This document shows positions 38,274-48,814 of a stretch of 64,000 nt of DNA, one piece after another. The position numbers were made by a program, and so were the translations under genes. Origin of the DNA: Maribacter spongiicola (GTDB lineage Bacteria; Bacteroidota; Bacteroidia; Flavobacteriales; Flavobacteriaceae); the NCBI RefSeq assembly GCF_004364165.1, contig NZ_SOAY01000013.1:185096-249095 (forward strand), written 5' to 3'. Positions within the stretch are counted from its first letter, which is position 1. Every line of letters starts with the position of its first letter. The notes under the pieces were generated by a model. The model was not told the origin of the DNA, made no database searches, and saw only the letters and a list, made by a program, of their open reading frames with translations.

Positions 38274-39905
38274 TTATAAACCCCACAACTTAAAAGGATT
38301 CTTAGTTTCTGGATCATCACCCTTTGACTTAGAAAGAGGCTTATCTACCATGACCTTGTATGTAGGATCTTCCATAACATTGACATCTATAATGTCATCT
38401 GCAGCTGCCAATAAACGTATACAGTCATTACTTAAATGACGTAAATGAACCTTTTTACCAACCTGGGCGTAGCGTTCTGTAATCTTGTTCAAGGCTTCTA
38501 TACCGCTCATATCAGAAACACGACTTTCCTTAAAGTCGATAATTACTTCGCTTGGATCGCCTTGCACATCAAATTTTTCATTGAAAAGCGTTGTAGAACC
38601 AAAGAATAAAGGTCCGTAGATTTCGTAGTGCTTTACTCCGTACTCATCCACATGTTTTCTAGCTCTAATTCTCTTGGCACTTTCCCAAGCAAAAACCAAG
38701 GCTGAAATTATTACGCCAATTAATACTGCTAATGCTAAATTGTGTAAGACTACTGTAATTAAAGTAACCAATATCATTACAAAAATATCTGATCTCGGCA
38801 TTCTTCTCAAAGCCTTAAAACTTGCCCACTCAAACGTACCAACAGCAACCATGACCATAACCCCTACCAAGGCGGCTATAGGCACCAATTCTATTACCGG
38901 TGCTCCAAACAATATAATTACCAATATAGTTAACGCTGCAATTATACCCGATAGCCGAGCTCTTGAACCAGCCGATAGGTTAACTAAAGTTTGTGCAATC
39001 ATTGGACAACCACCCATACCACCAAAGAAACCGTTTAATATGTTTGCACCCCCTTGCGCCAAACATTCTCTATTACTATTACCTTTTGTATTGGTAATTT
39101 CATCTACCAAGTTCAAGGTAAGCAAGCCTTCTGTAAGACCTACCGCAGCCATTATTAAACCGTAAGGCAAAATAATTTTAAAGGCTTCTAACGTAAAGGG
39201 AATAGTTGGTATATGAAAAGAAGGTAATGACCCACTAAGCGACTTCAACGCTTCACCTGGCAACGTATCTTGATTAATGATATCTACTACTTGTTTTGTT
39301 TCTATTTTTAAAAAATAAACTACCAAAAACACTACAATGATCCCTATTAATGAAGCTGGTACAGCTTTCGTAAGTTTAGGAACAAAAACAATTATTGCAA
39401 TGGTGAACAGCACCAAACCTACCATGGTGTATAATGTGTGACCTGTTAGCCAAACTGCAGCATCACCTACACCTACTTTAAACTGATCCATTTGCGCCAT
39501 AAAAATGATAATAGCCAAACCGTTTACAAACCCGAACATTACGGGCTGAGGCACCAAACGAATAAATTTACCAAGCTTTAAAAGACCAACTATCAATTGA
39601 AAAACACCTGCCAAGGCAACTGCCGCAAAAACATATTCTAAACCGTGAGAATTCATTAATGCCATTAATACAACTACAGTAGCTCCTGCTCCACCAGAAA
39701 TTAACCCAGGTCTTCCCCCGAAAATTGCTGTAACCAATCCCATGATAAAGGCACCATACAAACCTACTAATGGTGAAAACCCTGCAAGAATAGCAAACAT
39801 CAATGATTCTGGAATCATTGTCATTGCAACCGTTAATCCCGCTAAAATTTCATTTTTATAATCTACTTTCTGATTGAAATCGAATATATTGAGGTACTTC
39901 TGCAT
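38274..39905 (-). CDS. SulP-family inorganic anion transporter with STAS domain
   Basis: A 543-residue inner-membrane transporter. The transmembrane part (about 15-400) carries AGLTVAMTMIPESLMFAILA, GLYGAFIMGLVTAIFGGRPG and GGMGGCPMIAQTLVNL. The C-terminal STAS domain (about 420-520) contains VIIDFKESRVSDMSGIEALN. Substrates in the family are sulfate, bicarbonate or organic anions; no neighbour decides which. The length is normal. Confidence 0.92.
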   Translation of the reverse strand: MQKYLNIFDFNQKVDYKNEILAGLTVAMTMIPESLMFAILAGFSPLVGLYGAFIMGLVTAIFGGRPGLISGGAGATVVVLMALMNSHGLEYVFAAVALAGVFQLIVGLLKLGKFIRLVPQPVMFGFVNGLAIIIFMAQMDQFKVGVGDAAVWLTGHTLYTMVGLVLFTIAIIVFVPKLTKAVPASLIGIIVVFLVVYFLKIETKQVVDIINQDTLPGEALKSLSGSLPSFHIPTIPFTLEAFKIILPYGLIMAAVGLTEGLLTLNLVDEITNTKGNSNRECLAQGGANILNGFFGGMGGCPMIAQTLVNLSAGSRARLSGIIAALTILVIILFGAPVIELVPIAALVGVMVMVAVGTFEWASFKALRRMPRSDIFVMILVTLITVVLHNLALAVLIGVIISALVFAWESAKRIRARKHVDEYGVKHYEIYGPLFFGSTTLFNEKFDVQGDPSEVIIDFKESRVSDMSGIEALNKITERYAQVGKKVHLRHLSNDCIRLLAAADDIIDVNVMEDPTYKVMVDKPLSKSKGDDPETKNPFKLWGL

Positions 39906-39987
39906 GCTCGATGATTTTAAGGGCGCAAAAATAAGTCTTATTTACCGGCCTCGCCACTAACCAGCAGAATAATACCAAATTATCTGT

Positions 39988-40965
39988 TTACCAGGCTTTT
40001 AATCCCAATAATTTCTCTCCTAACGGTGATAATTTAGCAGTATCATATTTGGTTTGTTCCCATTTACGCGGATCCCCCGGAAATGCATACCCTTCAGGCG
40101 CGATTTTGTTCTTCCAAGAATTAACTCTCCAATTACGCATTTCTTCATTTTCTGGGTCGGCAGGCATCATTGAAATGTACTGGGCTATTCGAACTTTATC
40201 TTTTGATTTATTTGGTCGAATACCGTGTGGCTCTGTACTATTAAAAATCAATAAATCGCCTGCCTTCATTTTCACTTTTACAATTTTATCTTCTAAACCA
40301 TCTAATGAAGGTTGAAAATGGTCTCTGTCTTCTGGCTGTGTCAATTTCCAAGAATCATAATTACGGTACAACCATGGTATACATTGAAAGCCGCCCATAT
40401 TCTCATCATCTTGGTCAGCCAATGCCAATACTCCTTGTACATTTTGGGGTTTTGTTTCCGGATCATAATCCCAATGTATAAATCCTTTCTTTTCTACTCC
40501 AGCAGGTAATGGAAAATTTAAATTTGCACGATCAATAGTTACCCATAGTTTTTCTGTTCCCCACACATCTACAAAAGCATCATATACTCTTTGCGTTTGT
40601 CTATTGTTCCATAAATGTTGATGGTTATATACCTCAACCATTCCCGTTCCCGTTAATTCTTTCATTTGCATTTCTGCTCTTGGTGGTGCATACCATGTTG
40701 AAGAATCTGTGGGACTCTTTTCATCAAACTCCCATAAAAAATCTGCTGTTGTCTTTGCTTGCTCTAGCGGTACTGCGTTTTTAATTATTATGTACCCATT
40801 TTCTAACCAGAATTCCCAATCTTCTTCACTGAGAACACGAAGTGGTTTACCATTGGATCGATCGTTTAATTTTTGTTTACTGCTTGTTGCCGTTGACGGA
40901 TTACCTGGCATATCTTTATGCGCTTTGTTACCCTGCTCAACTTTGTTGTTTGTCTGTTGCATCAT
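39988..40965 (-). CDS. Phytanoyl-CoA dioxygenase-family Fe(II)/2-oxoglutarate oxygenase
   Basis: 325 residues, a jelly-roll oxygenase. The iron ligands are visible as His164 and Asp166 (FIHWDYDP) and His247 (EPHGIRP), with Arg259 suited to bind 2-oxoglutarate. The first 40 residues are polar and low complexity (GNPSTATSSKQKLNDRSNGK). No signal peptide is present. The substrate is unknown. It is divergent from an AraC-type gene with 144 bp between, a layout that suggests local regulation. Confidence 0.85.
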   Translation of the reverse strand: MMQQTNNKVEQGNKAHKDMPGNPSTATSSKQKLNDRSNGKPLRVLSEEDWEFWLENGYIIIKNAVPLEQAKTTADFLWEFDEKSPTDSSTWYAPPRAEMQMKELTGTGMVEVYNHQHLWNNRQTQRVYDAFVDVWGTEKLWVTIDRANLNFPLPAGVEKKGFIHWDYDPETKPQNVQGVLALADQDDENMGGFQCIPWLYRNYDSWKLTQPEDRDHFQPSLDGLEDKIVKVKMKAGDLLIFNSTEPHGIRPNKSKDKVRIAQYISMMPADPENEEMRNWRVNSWKNKIAPEGYAFPGDPRKWEQTKYDTAKLSPLGEKLLGLKAW

Positions 40966-41109
40966 ATAAAAATTGAAGGTAGAAATGTTTTATAAAACTA
41001 CTGAGCGTTAGCAACTTGAACTACCGTAATATTAACCAAAATTTGAACTATATTGATTTTTTAGATACGAATGGTTTAAATTCCCCGCAATTTTGTTACA
41101 TTTATTATT

Positions 41110-41958
41110 ATGAAGGTAGAACTAGAAACTATTGACCCCGCTTCTAAAAGTCCGTTTAGACTTTTACATGACCCTAAATTGAGCCACCTCTTTTATTGGC
41201 ATTTTCACCCTGAATATGAAATCGTTTATATTGAAGGTGCTAATGGAACAAGACATGTTGGCGACCATATTTCTGAATATAAAGAAACCGACCTTGTACT
41301 AATTGGTTCTAACATACCGCATTTAAACTTTGACTACGGTGTAAAAACAACGTACAGAGAAGAAGTGTTACATATAAAGCCTTCTTTCAAGAGTGATTTT
41401 GTAGACCCTATTCCAGAATTGAAAAACTTAAATAGATTATTGGATTTATCAAGATACGGAATCGCTTTTCACGGGGAAACTAAAAAGGTAGTGGGCGAGT
41501 TATTAAAAGAACTCCACACCCTTAAACCTTTTGAATATTTTATGGCAATCATGAATATTCTTAAAAGACTTTCTCAAAGCAATGAGTTCGAATTGTTACA
41601 CAAAAAGCCCTATAAAAATAGATATAGTAAAAAGGAACAAACTAGAATTCGTGATATTTATGCCTTGATCGATGAACGTTACCAGGGTAAAATTTCGGTT
41701 GATGAAGTTGCTACATTCTGCAACTTAACTAAGCCAGCTTTTTGTCGCTATTTTAAAAAAGCAACAGGTAGCACTTTCATAGAGTTTTTAAATCAATATC
41801 GCATCAGTCAATCTAAACGTTTATTACTTGCCGGAAAAAATGTTAGCGAAACCTGTTTTGAATGTGGATTTGAAAGTCTGTCATATTTCAACAGGACTTT
41901 TAAGAAAGTGACGGGAGAAAATCCGTCAGCATTTAAAAAGAGACTTCTGCGCAATTAA
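41110..41958 (+). CDS. AraC-family transcriptional regulator
   Basis: 282 residues: an N-terminal cupin sensor (about 25-95, YWHFHPEYEIVYIEGANGTR, GSNIPHLNFDYG) and a C-terminal double HTH (about 180-280, ISVDEVATFCNLTKPAFCRY, VSETCFECGFESLSYFNRTF). These domains typically bind a small sugar or aromatic ligand. It is divergent from the phytanoyl-CoA dioxygenase-like gene, the best candidate for its target. Confidence 0.92.
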   Translation: MKVELETIDPASKSPFRLLHDPKLSHLFYWHFHPEYEIVYIEGANGTRHVGDHISEYKETDLVLIGSNIPHLNFDYGVKTTYREEVLHIKPSFKSDFVDPIPELKNLNRLLDLSRYGIAFHGETKKVVGELLKELHTLKPFEYFMAIMNILKRLSQSNEFELLHKKPYKNRYSKKEQTRIRDIYALIDERYQGKISVDEVATFCNLTKPAFCRYFKKATGSTFIEFLNQYRISQSKRLLLAGKNVSETCFECGFESLSYFNRTFKKVTGENPSAFKKRLLRN

Positions 41959-42034
41959 ATGAACTATGATTATTTGCAAAAGAGGAAACATGTAACCTGA
42001 GACCTTTTTATTTTTAGAGGGACACAATGTTTTT

Positions 42035-42057
42035 ACTCATCTACCTTTTAGATGGGT
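42035..42057. promoter_or_regulatory. Inverted repeat upstream of DUF421 gene
   Basis: Arms ACTCATCTA and TAGATGGGT (one mismatch) flank CCTTT, 27 bp before the DUF421 start codon. It may be an operator or a leader hairpin. No partner protein can be named. Confidence 0.35.
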
Positions 42058-42083
42058 AACGTATAACTTCTAAACACATACTC

Positions 42084-42611
42084 ATGGAAATTTTTGATCC
42101 ACTTTCACTAAAAACGGTTTTACAAATAGTTGTTGCTGCAATTTTCATCTATTTATATATGATGTTCATTACCCGTGTAACTGGTAAAAGAACATTCGCT
42201 AAAATGACAAGTTTTGATTTTGCGGTGACCATTGCCATGGGTTCCATTCTTGCCGATGCTGTCAATAAACCTGTTTCAAGTTTAATGCCCGCCATGGTGT
42301 CTATAGCATTGCTTGCAGGTTTACAAGCATTATTCGCCAAACTATTATCATCATCTGATGCCGCACAAAAGGTTATAACCAACACGCCTATTCTTCTAAT
42401 GAAAAACGGTACAATTCTAAAAGAGAACTTAAAAAAGGCATTGGTAAGTCAGGCAGATTTAATGGGCAAACTTCGTGAAGCAAATGTTTTACAGCTGTCG
42501 CAAGTAAGAGCTGTTATTTTTGAAACCACAGGCGATATTTCGGTTCTACACACAGACAAACCTATCGATATTGATGCTGTTATTATGGAAGACGTAAAAT
42601 CTGAAGCATAA
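42084..42611 (+). CDS. DUF421 (YetF-type) membrane protein
   Basis: 175 residues. Three N-terminal membrane helices (about 12-30, 45-63, 66-86) with the family segment FITRVTGKRTFAKMTSFDFA are followed by a small cytoplasmic alpha/beta domain (LLMKNGTILKENLKKALVSQ to VRAVIFETTGDISVL). The family is linked to spore germination and envelope functions in Bacillus, but no function is known in Flavobacteriia. Confidence 0.88.
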   Translation: MEIFDPLSLKTVLQIVVAAIFIYLYMMFITRVTGKRTFAKMTSFDFAVTIAMGSILADAVNKPVSSLMPAMVSIALLAGLQALFAKLLSSSDAAQKVITNTPILLMKNGTILKENLKKALVSQADLMGKLREANVLQLSQVRAVIFETTGDISVLHTDKPIDIDAVIMEDVKSEA

Positions 42612-42642
42612 AAAATGCCCTAATCTTATCGAATAAGGCATT
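42611..42642 (-). terminator. Possible terminator between DUF421 and lipoprotein genes
   Basis: AATGCC ... GGCATT arms surround an inner CTTAT/ATAAG stem with an interior bulge. On the minus strand it is followed by TTTTTT. It lies 22 bp past the lipoprotein stop. Confidence 0.5.
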
Positions 42643-42664
42643 CTTGAGACAATCAACTTAAAAA

Positions 42665-43579
42665 CTACTTTGCCTTCTTCCTTTCTACATTCATAGTTGG
42701 GTTAGAAGATTTAACTCTTTTCTTACTTTCTGTACCTTTACTAGACTTCAAATACTCTTGGTATCCTCTGCCCTTAAATTCATATGTTGTTCCACTATCT
42801 GGGTGGTATAATTCTATAGTACTATCATTAATTACATATAACTCAAAGTAATCATCGCCCATAAAGTCATAGTCTAACGTCAGTGTTTTTAATGAATTGT
42901 CACCTTGTACATCATATACCTGGTAATCACCTTCAAAATCCCATTGTAAATTAGAAACACTCGTATTCGGCGCATCTAAAGAAGACCTGAAAAAGTTAGG
43001 TAAAAACTGTATGTAATTTTCATTATCAAAGTCATTTAACGCTCCAGCTTCACTGGTAAATATTTTCTCCCAAGCATCATATTCTTGTATGAAATAATTG
43101 ATGTTATCATAGAACACTGTGTCGTAATCGAAATTATTAATTTGATATCCTTTCAAATAATAAGAGGTATCTGAATTTGCATCATACAACTCTATTGTAT
43201 TGTTGTTTACAGCAAAAACTTCCAGAAACCAAGATCCGTCTATATCGTGAGCAATATCTACTGTACCTCTTAGCGTACCATAAGTACCCACATCAATACC
43301 GTAGCCTCCACCGGTTTTACCAATACCAACGATGTTATTATTTGCATATAACACTCCGCGATCAAAAGACACCGTAAACGCTCTTTGCAAAAAAGGCACT
43401 TCACCGTTACCACGGGTCGCATTAATATCTACATACCATAAATCATAGCTTTGTAAAACTTGATCGGTATTGAAAGCGGACTCCTCTATAAAATCATCTT
43501 CAATAATTACTTCTGTATAACAAGAAACCATCAATGTGGCTAAAAGGAAATATCCTGTAAGTAGTTTTATAGTTTTCAT
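42665..43579 (-). CDS. Lipoprotein with two internal repeats, unknown function
   Basis: 304 residues. A lipoprotein signal (LATLMVSC, Cys20) is followed by two copies of a beta-rich module. Each ends similarly: VFAVNNNTIELYDANSDTSY then YLKGYQ in the first, LYVINDSTIELYHPDSGTTY then EFKGRGYQ in the second. The second copy also has WDFEGDYQVYD. The C-terminus is a short basic tail (KGTESKKRVKSSNP). I recognise no named family. The duplication suggests a surface or periplasmic binding domain. It stands alone. Confidence 0.75.
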   Translation of the reverse strand: MKTIKLLTGYFLLATLMVSCYTEVIIEDDFIEESAFNTDQVLQSYDLWYVDINATRGNGEVPFLQRAFTVSFDRGVLYANNNIVGIGKTGGGYGIDVGTYGTLRGTVDIAHDIDGSWFLEVFAVNNNTIELYDANSDTSYYLKGYQINNFDYDTVFYDNINYFIQEYDAWEKIFTSEAGALNDFDNENYIQFLPNFFRSSLDAPNTSVSNLQWDFEGDYQVYDVQGDNSLKTLTLDYDFMGDDYFELYVINDSTIELYHPDSGTTYEFKGRGYQEYLKSSKGTESKKRVKSSNPTMNVERKKAK

Positions 43580-43677
43580 AAGATTTCATTTAATAGGTTG
43601 TTAACTATAAAACAATCTCTATGCCAAAATTTACACAAGGCTGATACTAATCATATGATGAGCATATAAATTATTGG

Positions 43678-43685
43678 TAAATTTG
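43678..43685 (+). promoter_or_regulatory. -7 box placed so that gpsA mRNA would be nearly leaderless
   Basis: TAAATTTG matches TAnnTTTG perfectly and ends only 4 bases before the gpsA ATG. If it is used, transcription would start at or next to the start codon. No -33 TTTG was found at 17-21 bp. Confidence 0.4.
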
Positions 43686-43689
43686 CCCT

Positions 43690-44691
43690 ATGAACAAGGA
43701 TGCGAAATTTGCGGTTTTAGGTGGTGGAAGTTGGGCTACGGCCATTGTTAAAATGTTGACCAATAACCAAGAAAAAGTTGGTTGGTATATGCGTAATACC
43801 GATGCTATTGAGCATATTAAAACTCAAAAACACAACCCTAATTACCTGACTTCGGTAGAATTTAAGACCGAACAATTAGATTTGTCCAACGATATTAACA
43901 AGGCCGTGAATAATGCCGATGTTTTAATTTTCGCGATACCTTCCGCTTTTTTAGTGGGAGAGTTGGAAAAACTGACCGTTTCATTAAAAGACAAAATAAT
44001 ATTTTCTGCAATTAAAGGCATTGTTCCCGAATCGGGATTAATAGTCGGTGAACATTTTCATAACGTTTACGAAATACCTTTTGATCATATTGGCGTTATA
44101 ACCGGGCCTTGCCATGCAGAAGAAGTTGCAATGGAGCGACTTTCATATTTAACCATTGCTTGTGCAGATACCGAGAAGGCAAAATTGATTGCCAATAATC
44201 TCTCTAGTAATTATATTAAAACTAATATCAGTAAAGACATTATCGGTACAGAATATGCCGCCATGTTAAAAAATATTTATGCCATTGCCGCTGGTATTGC
44301 CCACGGATTAGGTTATGGCGATAATTTTCAGAGTGTATTAATGAGTAACGCAATTCGTGAGATGAAGCGTTACACAAAACGCATACATAACCTAGATAGA
44401 AACATTAATAAATCAGCTTATTTAGGTGACTTGTTAGTTACTGGGTATTCTATCTTTAGTCGTAATAGAATGTTCGGGAATATGATTGGCAAAGGCTACA
44501 CCGTTAAAAGCGCCCAAATGGAAATGAGCATGATCGCGGAAGGTTATTATGCCGCAAAAAGTGCCTACAACATCAAAGAGAACTTTACAAAAAAGGTCAA
44601 AACTCCTATTATTGACGCTGTTTATAAAGTTCTCTATGAGAATAAAAATCCTAAAAAAGTGTTTTTAGACCTAACGGATAAACTGGATTAG
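43690..44691 (+). CDS. gpsA: Glycerol-3-phosphate dehydrogenase [NAD(P)+]
   Basis: A 333-residue cytoplasmic enzyme that reduces dihydroxyacetone phosphate to sn-glycerol-3-phosphate for phospholipid synthesis. The nucleotide-binding motif is GGGSWATAIVKML (usual GxGxxG region). Other family motifs are AIPSAFLV, FSAIKGIVPESG, ITGPCHAEEVA and the catalytic Lys in AMLKNIYAIAAGIAHGLGYG. It is convergent with glpD, overlapping by 4 bp. Confidence 0.94.
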   Translation: MNKDAKFAVLGGGSWATAIVKMLTNNQEKVGWYMRNTDAIEHIKTQKHNPNYLTSVEFKTEQLDLSNDINKAVNNADVLIFAIPSAFLVGELEKLTVSLKDKIIFSAIKGIVPESGLIVGEHFHNVYEIPFDHIGVITGPCHAEEVAMERLSYLTIACADTEKAKLIANNLSSNYIKTNISKDIIGTEYAAMLKNIYAIAAGIAHGLGYGDNFQSVLMSNAIREMKRYTKRIHNLDRNINKSAYLGDLLVTGYSIFSRNRMFGNMIGKGYTVKSAQMEMSMIAEGYYAAKSAYNIKENFTKKVKTPIIDAVYKVLYENKNPKKVFLDLTDKLD

Positions 44692-46355
44692 CGCCTTTCT
44701 AAAGAAAAATCTGAATGCTCTTTTAATTCTGCATTTAAGGTTGTTCTCCATTCTTCGATTTTAGCATCATCTACCTTAAACCTAATTTGAAATTCTTTCA
44801 TCAAAGGTTCCATTAAGGCTCTAATACTTTCTATGTCGAAATATAACCTACCAGTTCTTCGAATGAAGAAATCCATAGGGGTTTGCACCATTTCATAATC
44901 GATACCGAAAGCCAATTCTGCCTTGGCTAAACGTACATATTTATCATCTTCTACAATACCCTTATAATTTTCAAGAATAGTTTCTGTCTGTTTACCATAG
45001 TTGGTTACTAAAAACCAAGCATCGTGTTTTGTAAAACCTTCTTCTTTGATTTGGTCATATACCTCATCAATATATTTTTTTACATGTTTAAACTTCTTGA
45101 AATCGACATTACCGCACAAAAATATTTTCTCTGTATAACATTCTTTAAGTTCGGTATCATATTCCTCTTCCATTTTCTTAGCGATACGATCTACAACTCT
45201 TTCTGCCATTTTACGGTAACCTGTTAGCTTACCACCTGCAATACTTATTAAGCCAGTATCTGAAACAAATATTTCATCTTTTCTTGATAATTCTGACGCA
45301 GACTTACCTTCTTCATGTATTAAAGGTCTTAAACCTGCCCAAGAAGAAACAATATCTTCTAACTCTAGATTTATATCAGGAAACATATTATTAACTGCAG
45401 AAATCAAATAAATGGCATCTGCGAGATCTGTTCTTACATTGTCTTTATTATCATTAAAGTTGGTATCTGTTGTACCAACATAGGTGATTTTACCTCTTGG
45501 TATGGCAAACATCATTCTGCCATCTGGTATATCAAAATAACAAGATTGTTTCACTGGTAGTTTTTCATACGGAAAAACCAAATGAACCCCTTTGGTCAAA
45601 TGAAGTTGTTTTCCTTTTTTAGAATTGTTCAAGCTACGCAATTCATCTACCCACGGACCAGCGGCGCTAATTACATATTTAGATTTGATTGTAAATTCTT
45701 TGTCTGTAACCGTATCTATCGCCTTAACACCTGCAATTTTATCGCCGTCATAAACAAACTCATTTACTTTAGCATAATTCAATGCCTGTGCACCAAATAA
45801 AAGACTGCTTTTAATATTTTCAATGGTTAAACGGGCATCATCTGTTCTATATTCAGCATAATAACCGGCACCGTTCAAAATCTTTTTCGGCAATAAAGGC
45901 TCCAATTTCAAGGCTTCCTTTTTTTCTAGCATTTTTCGCTTATCATCTCCTGTGACCTGAGCTAGAATATCATATACTTTAAGCCCAATAGATGTTAACC
46001 ATTTACCGTAAGAACCATTTTCTATTAACGGCAACAACATCTTTTCTGGCAATACTAAATGCGGAGCCAATTTATGTACAATTGCACGCTCGGACCCTAC
46101 TTCTTTCACCAACCAAAAATCGAACTGCTTTAAGTATCGGAGTCCGCCATGGATCAGTTTGGTCGATTTACTACTTGTGCCAGAAGCAAAATCTCCTTTT
46201 TCTAACAAGGCTACTTTTAATCCGCGAGATGCAGCATCCAATGCAATACCGCCACCGGTAATTCCACCTCCTATAACCACTAAATCAAAATCTTCAGATT
46301 CTAAATGGTCTATCGTTTTTTGGCGTTCTAAATTGGTAAATTTTATATTCTTCAT
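44688..46355 (-). CDS. glpD: Aerobic glycerol-3-phosphate dehydrogenase (FAD)
   Basis: A 555-residue flavoprotein at the inner membrane that oxidises glycerol-3-phosphate to DHAP and passes electrons to quinone. The FAD motif VVIGGGITGGGIALDAASRG and GTSSKSTKLIHGGLRYL are intact, followed by RTDDARLTIENI and the C-terminal helical domain. It lies 139 bp downstream of glpK in the same direction, with its own -7 box (TATCTTTG), so it can be transcribed alone or with glpK. No GlpF gene is adjacent. Confidence 0.95.
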   Translation of the reverse strand: MKNIKFTNLERQKTIDHLESEDFDLVVIGGGITGGGIALDAASRGLKVALLEKGDFASGTSSKSTKLIHGGLRYLKQFDFWLVKEVGSERAIVHKLAPHLVLPEKMLLPLIENGSYGKWLTSIGLKVYDILAQVTGDDKRKMLEKKEALKLEPLLPKKILNGAGYYAEYRTDDARLTIENIKSSLLFGAQALNYAKVNEFVYDGDKIAGVKAIDTVTDKEFTIKSKYVISAAGPWVDELRSLNNSKKGKQLHLTKGVHLVFPYEKLPVKQSCYFDIPDGRMMFAIPRGKITYVGTTDTNFNDNKDNVRTDLADAIYLISAVNNMFPDINLELEDIVSSWAGLRPLIHEEGKSASELSRKDEIFVSDTGLISIAGGKLTGYRKMAERVVDRIAKKMEEEYDTELKECYTEKIFLCGNVDFKKFKHVKKYIDEVYDQIKEEGFTKHDAWFLVTNYGKQTETILENYKGIVEDDKYVRLAKAELAFGIDYEMVQTPMDFFIRRTGRLYFDIESIRALMEPLMKEFQIRFKVDDAKIEEWRTTLNAELKEHSDFSLERR

Positions 46356-46424
46356 CAGTAGATGTCTATTTTAATTAAAACGGTTATTTTGGTCTCAACT
46401 AGACTAAAACCTAACATTAATGAA

Positions 46425-46432
46425 CAAAGATA
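46425..46432 (-). promoter_or_regulatory. Candidate -7 box for glpD
   Basis: Minus-strand TATCTTTG, a perfect TAnnTTTG, 69 bp before the glpD start. No TTTG was seen at the -33 distance. Confidence 0.4.
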
Positions 46433-46494
46433 GAACTAGTCATATGCTATTCTATGCTCTAAAAAATTAATAAATTGTAAAATTGATACGTATG

Positions 46495-48003
<1,509 letters not shown>

Positions 48004-48004
48004 C

Positions 48005-48035
48005 TAAATATAGCGGAAATAAAAATTAATGCAAA
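48005..48035 (-). promoter_or_regulatory. Promoter of glpK
   Basis: On the minus strand TTTG (48032-48035) and TATATTTA (48005-48012) are 19 bp apart, the Bacteroidota sigma-factor spacing. The -7 box differs from TAnnTTTG only in the last base. It ends 19 bp before the start codon. Confidence 0.6.
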
Positions 48036-48063
48036 GCATGGAATTCTGAAGCGACGTAAAGAA

Positions 48064-48372
48064 TTATGTACATCGGTTAAAACTATATTCTCGTTCTACT
48101 AAACAAATACGAACTGTATAAGAATCATACCAATCTGCAATTCCTTTTTTCTGAGCCAATAAATGATCTGCTTGCTGTTTCCAATTATGAATTGCATTTA
48201 GGCTTTCCCAGTAACTTACCGTAATTCCTATTTCTTGTTTGGCACTTTCAATACCAATATAGCCAGATTGTTTTTTTGCCAACTGCTCCATGAAATCTGC
48301 CATATCGCCATAGCCATTATCGCCTGCTGTTCCAGTAGAAGTAAAAATAACAGCGTAATAAGGCTTCTTCAT
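48064..48372 (-). CDS. Antibiotic biosynthesis monooxygenase (ABM) domain protein
   Basis: 102 residues, a ferredoxin-like alpha/beta barrel typical of ABM proteins: YYAVIFTST at the start, FMEQLAKKQSGYIGIESAKQ, ITVSYWESLNAIHNWKQQAD. Members are small cofactor-free oxygenases or haem-degrading enzymes; many have no known substrate. Its start is 3 bp after the stop of the upstream gene, so they are probably cotranscribed. Confidence 0.85.
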   Translation of the reverse strand: MKKPYYAVIFTSTGTAGDNGYGDMADFMEQLAKKQSGYIGIESAKQEIGITVSYWESLNAIHNWKQQADHLLAQKKGIADWYDSYTVRICLVEREYSFNRCT

Positions 48373-48375
48373 CGT

Positions 48376-48732
48376 TTATTGAATAAACTCTTTTTCTACA
48401 AAATAGCTAACTATTGCTTCTTTCATTAGTACAGTTTGCTCTCCCGCTTTTAAAGAAGGTAATTCTTCTATTACATTATAATGCGGCCAACCATCTTCAT
48501 CAAAAAAACTGAATTCGTAAAATCCGTAAGGTTCTAAAAGACGACAGATAGCAATATGCATTAAATCTAATTTATCATCTTTTTTATATTTTCTGTGGTA
48601 CTGTCCTAATTCTTGAACCCCAATTAGGTAAATAATAGCATCTAATTCTAAAGGATCACCGTCAGAAAACTTTCCAGAAAGCTTTTCTACCAAATAATCC
48701 CACCGTTCTTTTAATTGTGTATCCCTTGCCAT
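48376..48732 (-). CDS. Conserved hypothetical cytoplasmic protein
   Basis: About 118 residues from the ATG at 48732 (MARDTQLKERWDYLVEKLSG), preferred over 48780 because it lies properly downstream of a -7 box at 48770-48777. It is mostly helical with conserved-looking acidic stretches (DGDPLELDAIIYLIGVQELG, FYEFSFFDEDGWPHY). There are no membrane or signal segments. I know it only as a recurring Flavobacteriia protein without assigned function. It is followed by the ABM gene. Confidence 0.7.
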   Translation of the reverse strand: MARDTQLKERWDYLVEKLSGKFSDGDPLELDAIIYLIGVQELGQYHRKYKKDDKLDLMHIAICRLLEPYGFYEFSFFDEDGWPHYNVIEELPSLKAGEQTVLMKEAIVSYFVEKEFIQ

Positions 48733-48765
48733 ATAATTTCCTTCAACCTCATCTATGATATAGAC

Positions 48766-48798
48766 TTTGCAAAGGTACAAATCAAAGTTCTATATTTG
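48766..48798 (+). promoter_or_regulatory. Promoter of cvpA-type gene
   Basis: TTTG (48766-48769) and TATATTTG (48791-48798) are 21 bp apart. The -7 box is a perfect TAnnTTTG and lies 16 bp before the start codon. Confidence 0.6.
48770..48777 (-). promoter_or_regulatory. -7 box for the divergent hypothetical gene
   Basis: Minus-strand TACCTTTG, a perfect TAnnTTTG, sits inside the spacer of the opposing cvpA promoter and 37 bp before the ATG at 48732. The two promoters overlap face to face, so they may compete. Confidence 0.5.
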
Positions 48799-48814
48799 TT
48801 AAAACACTTTACGA

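Noticed and set aside
38674..39165. Plus-strand frame of 163 codons
   Set aside because: It is antisense to the SulP transporter gene and reflects codon structure of that gene.
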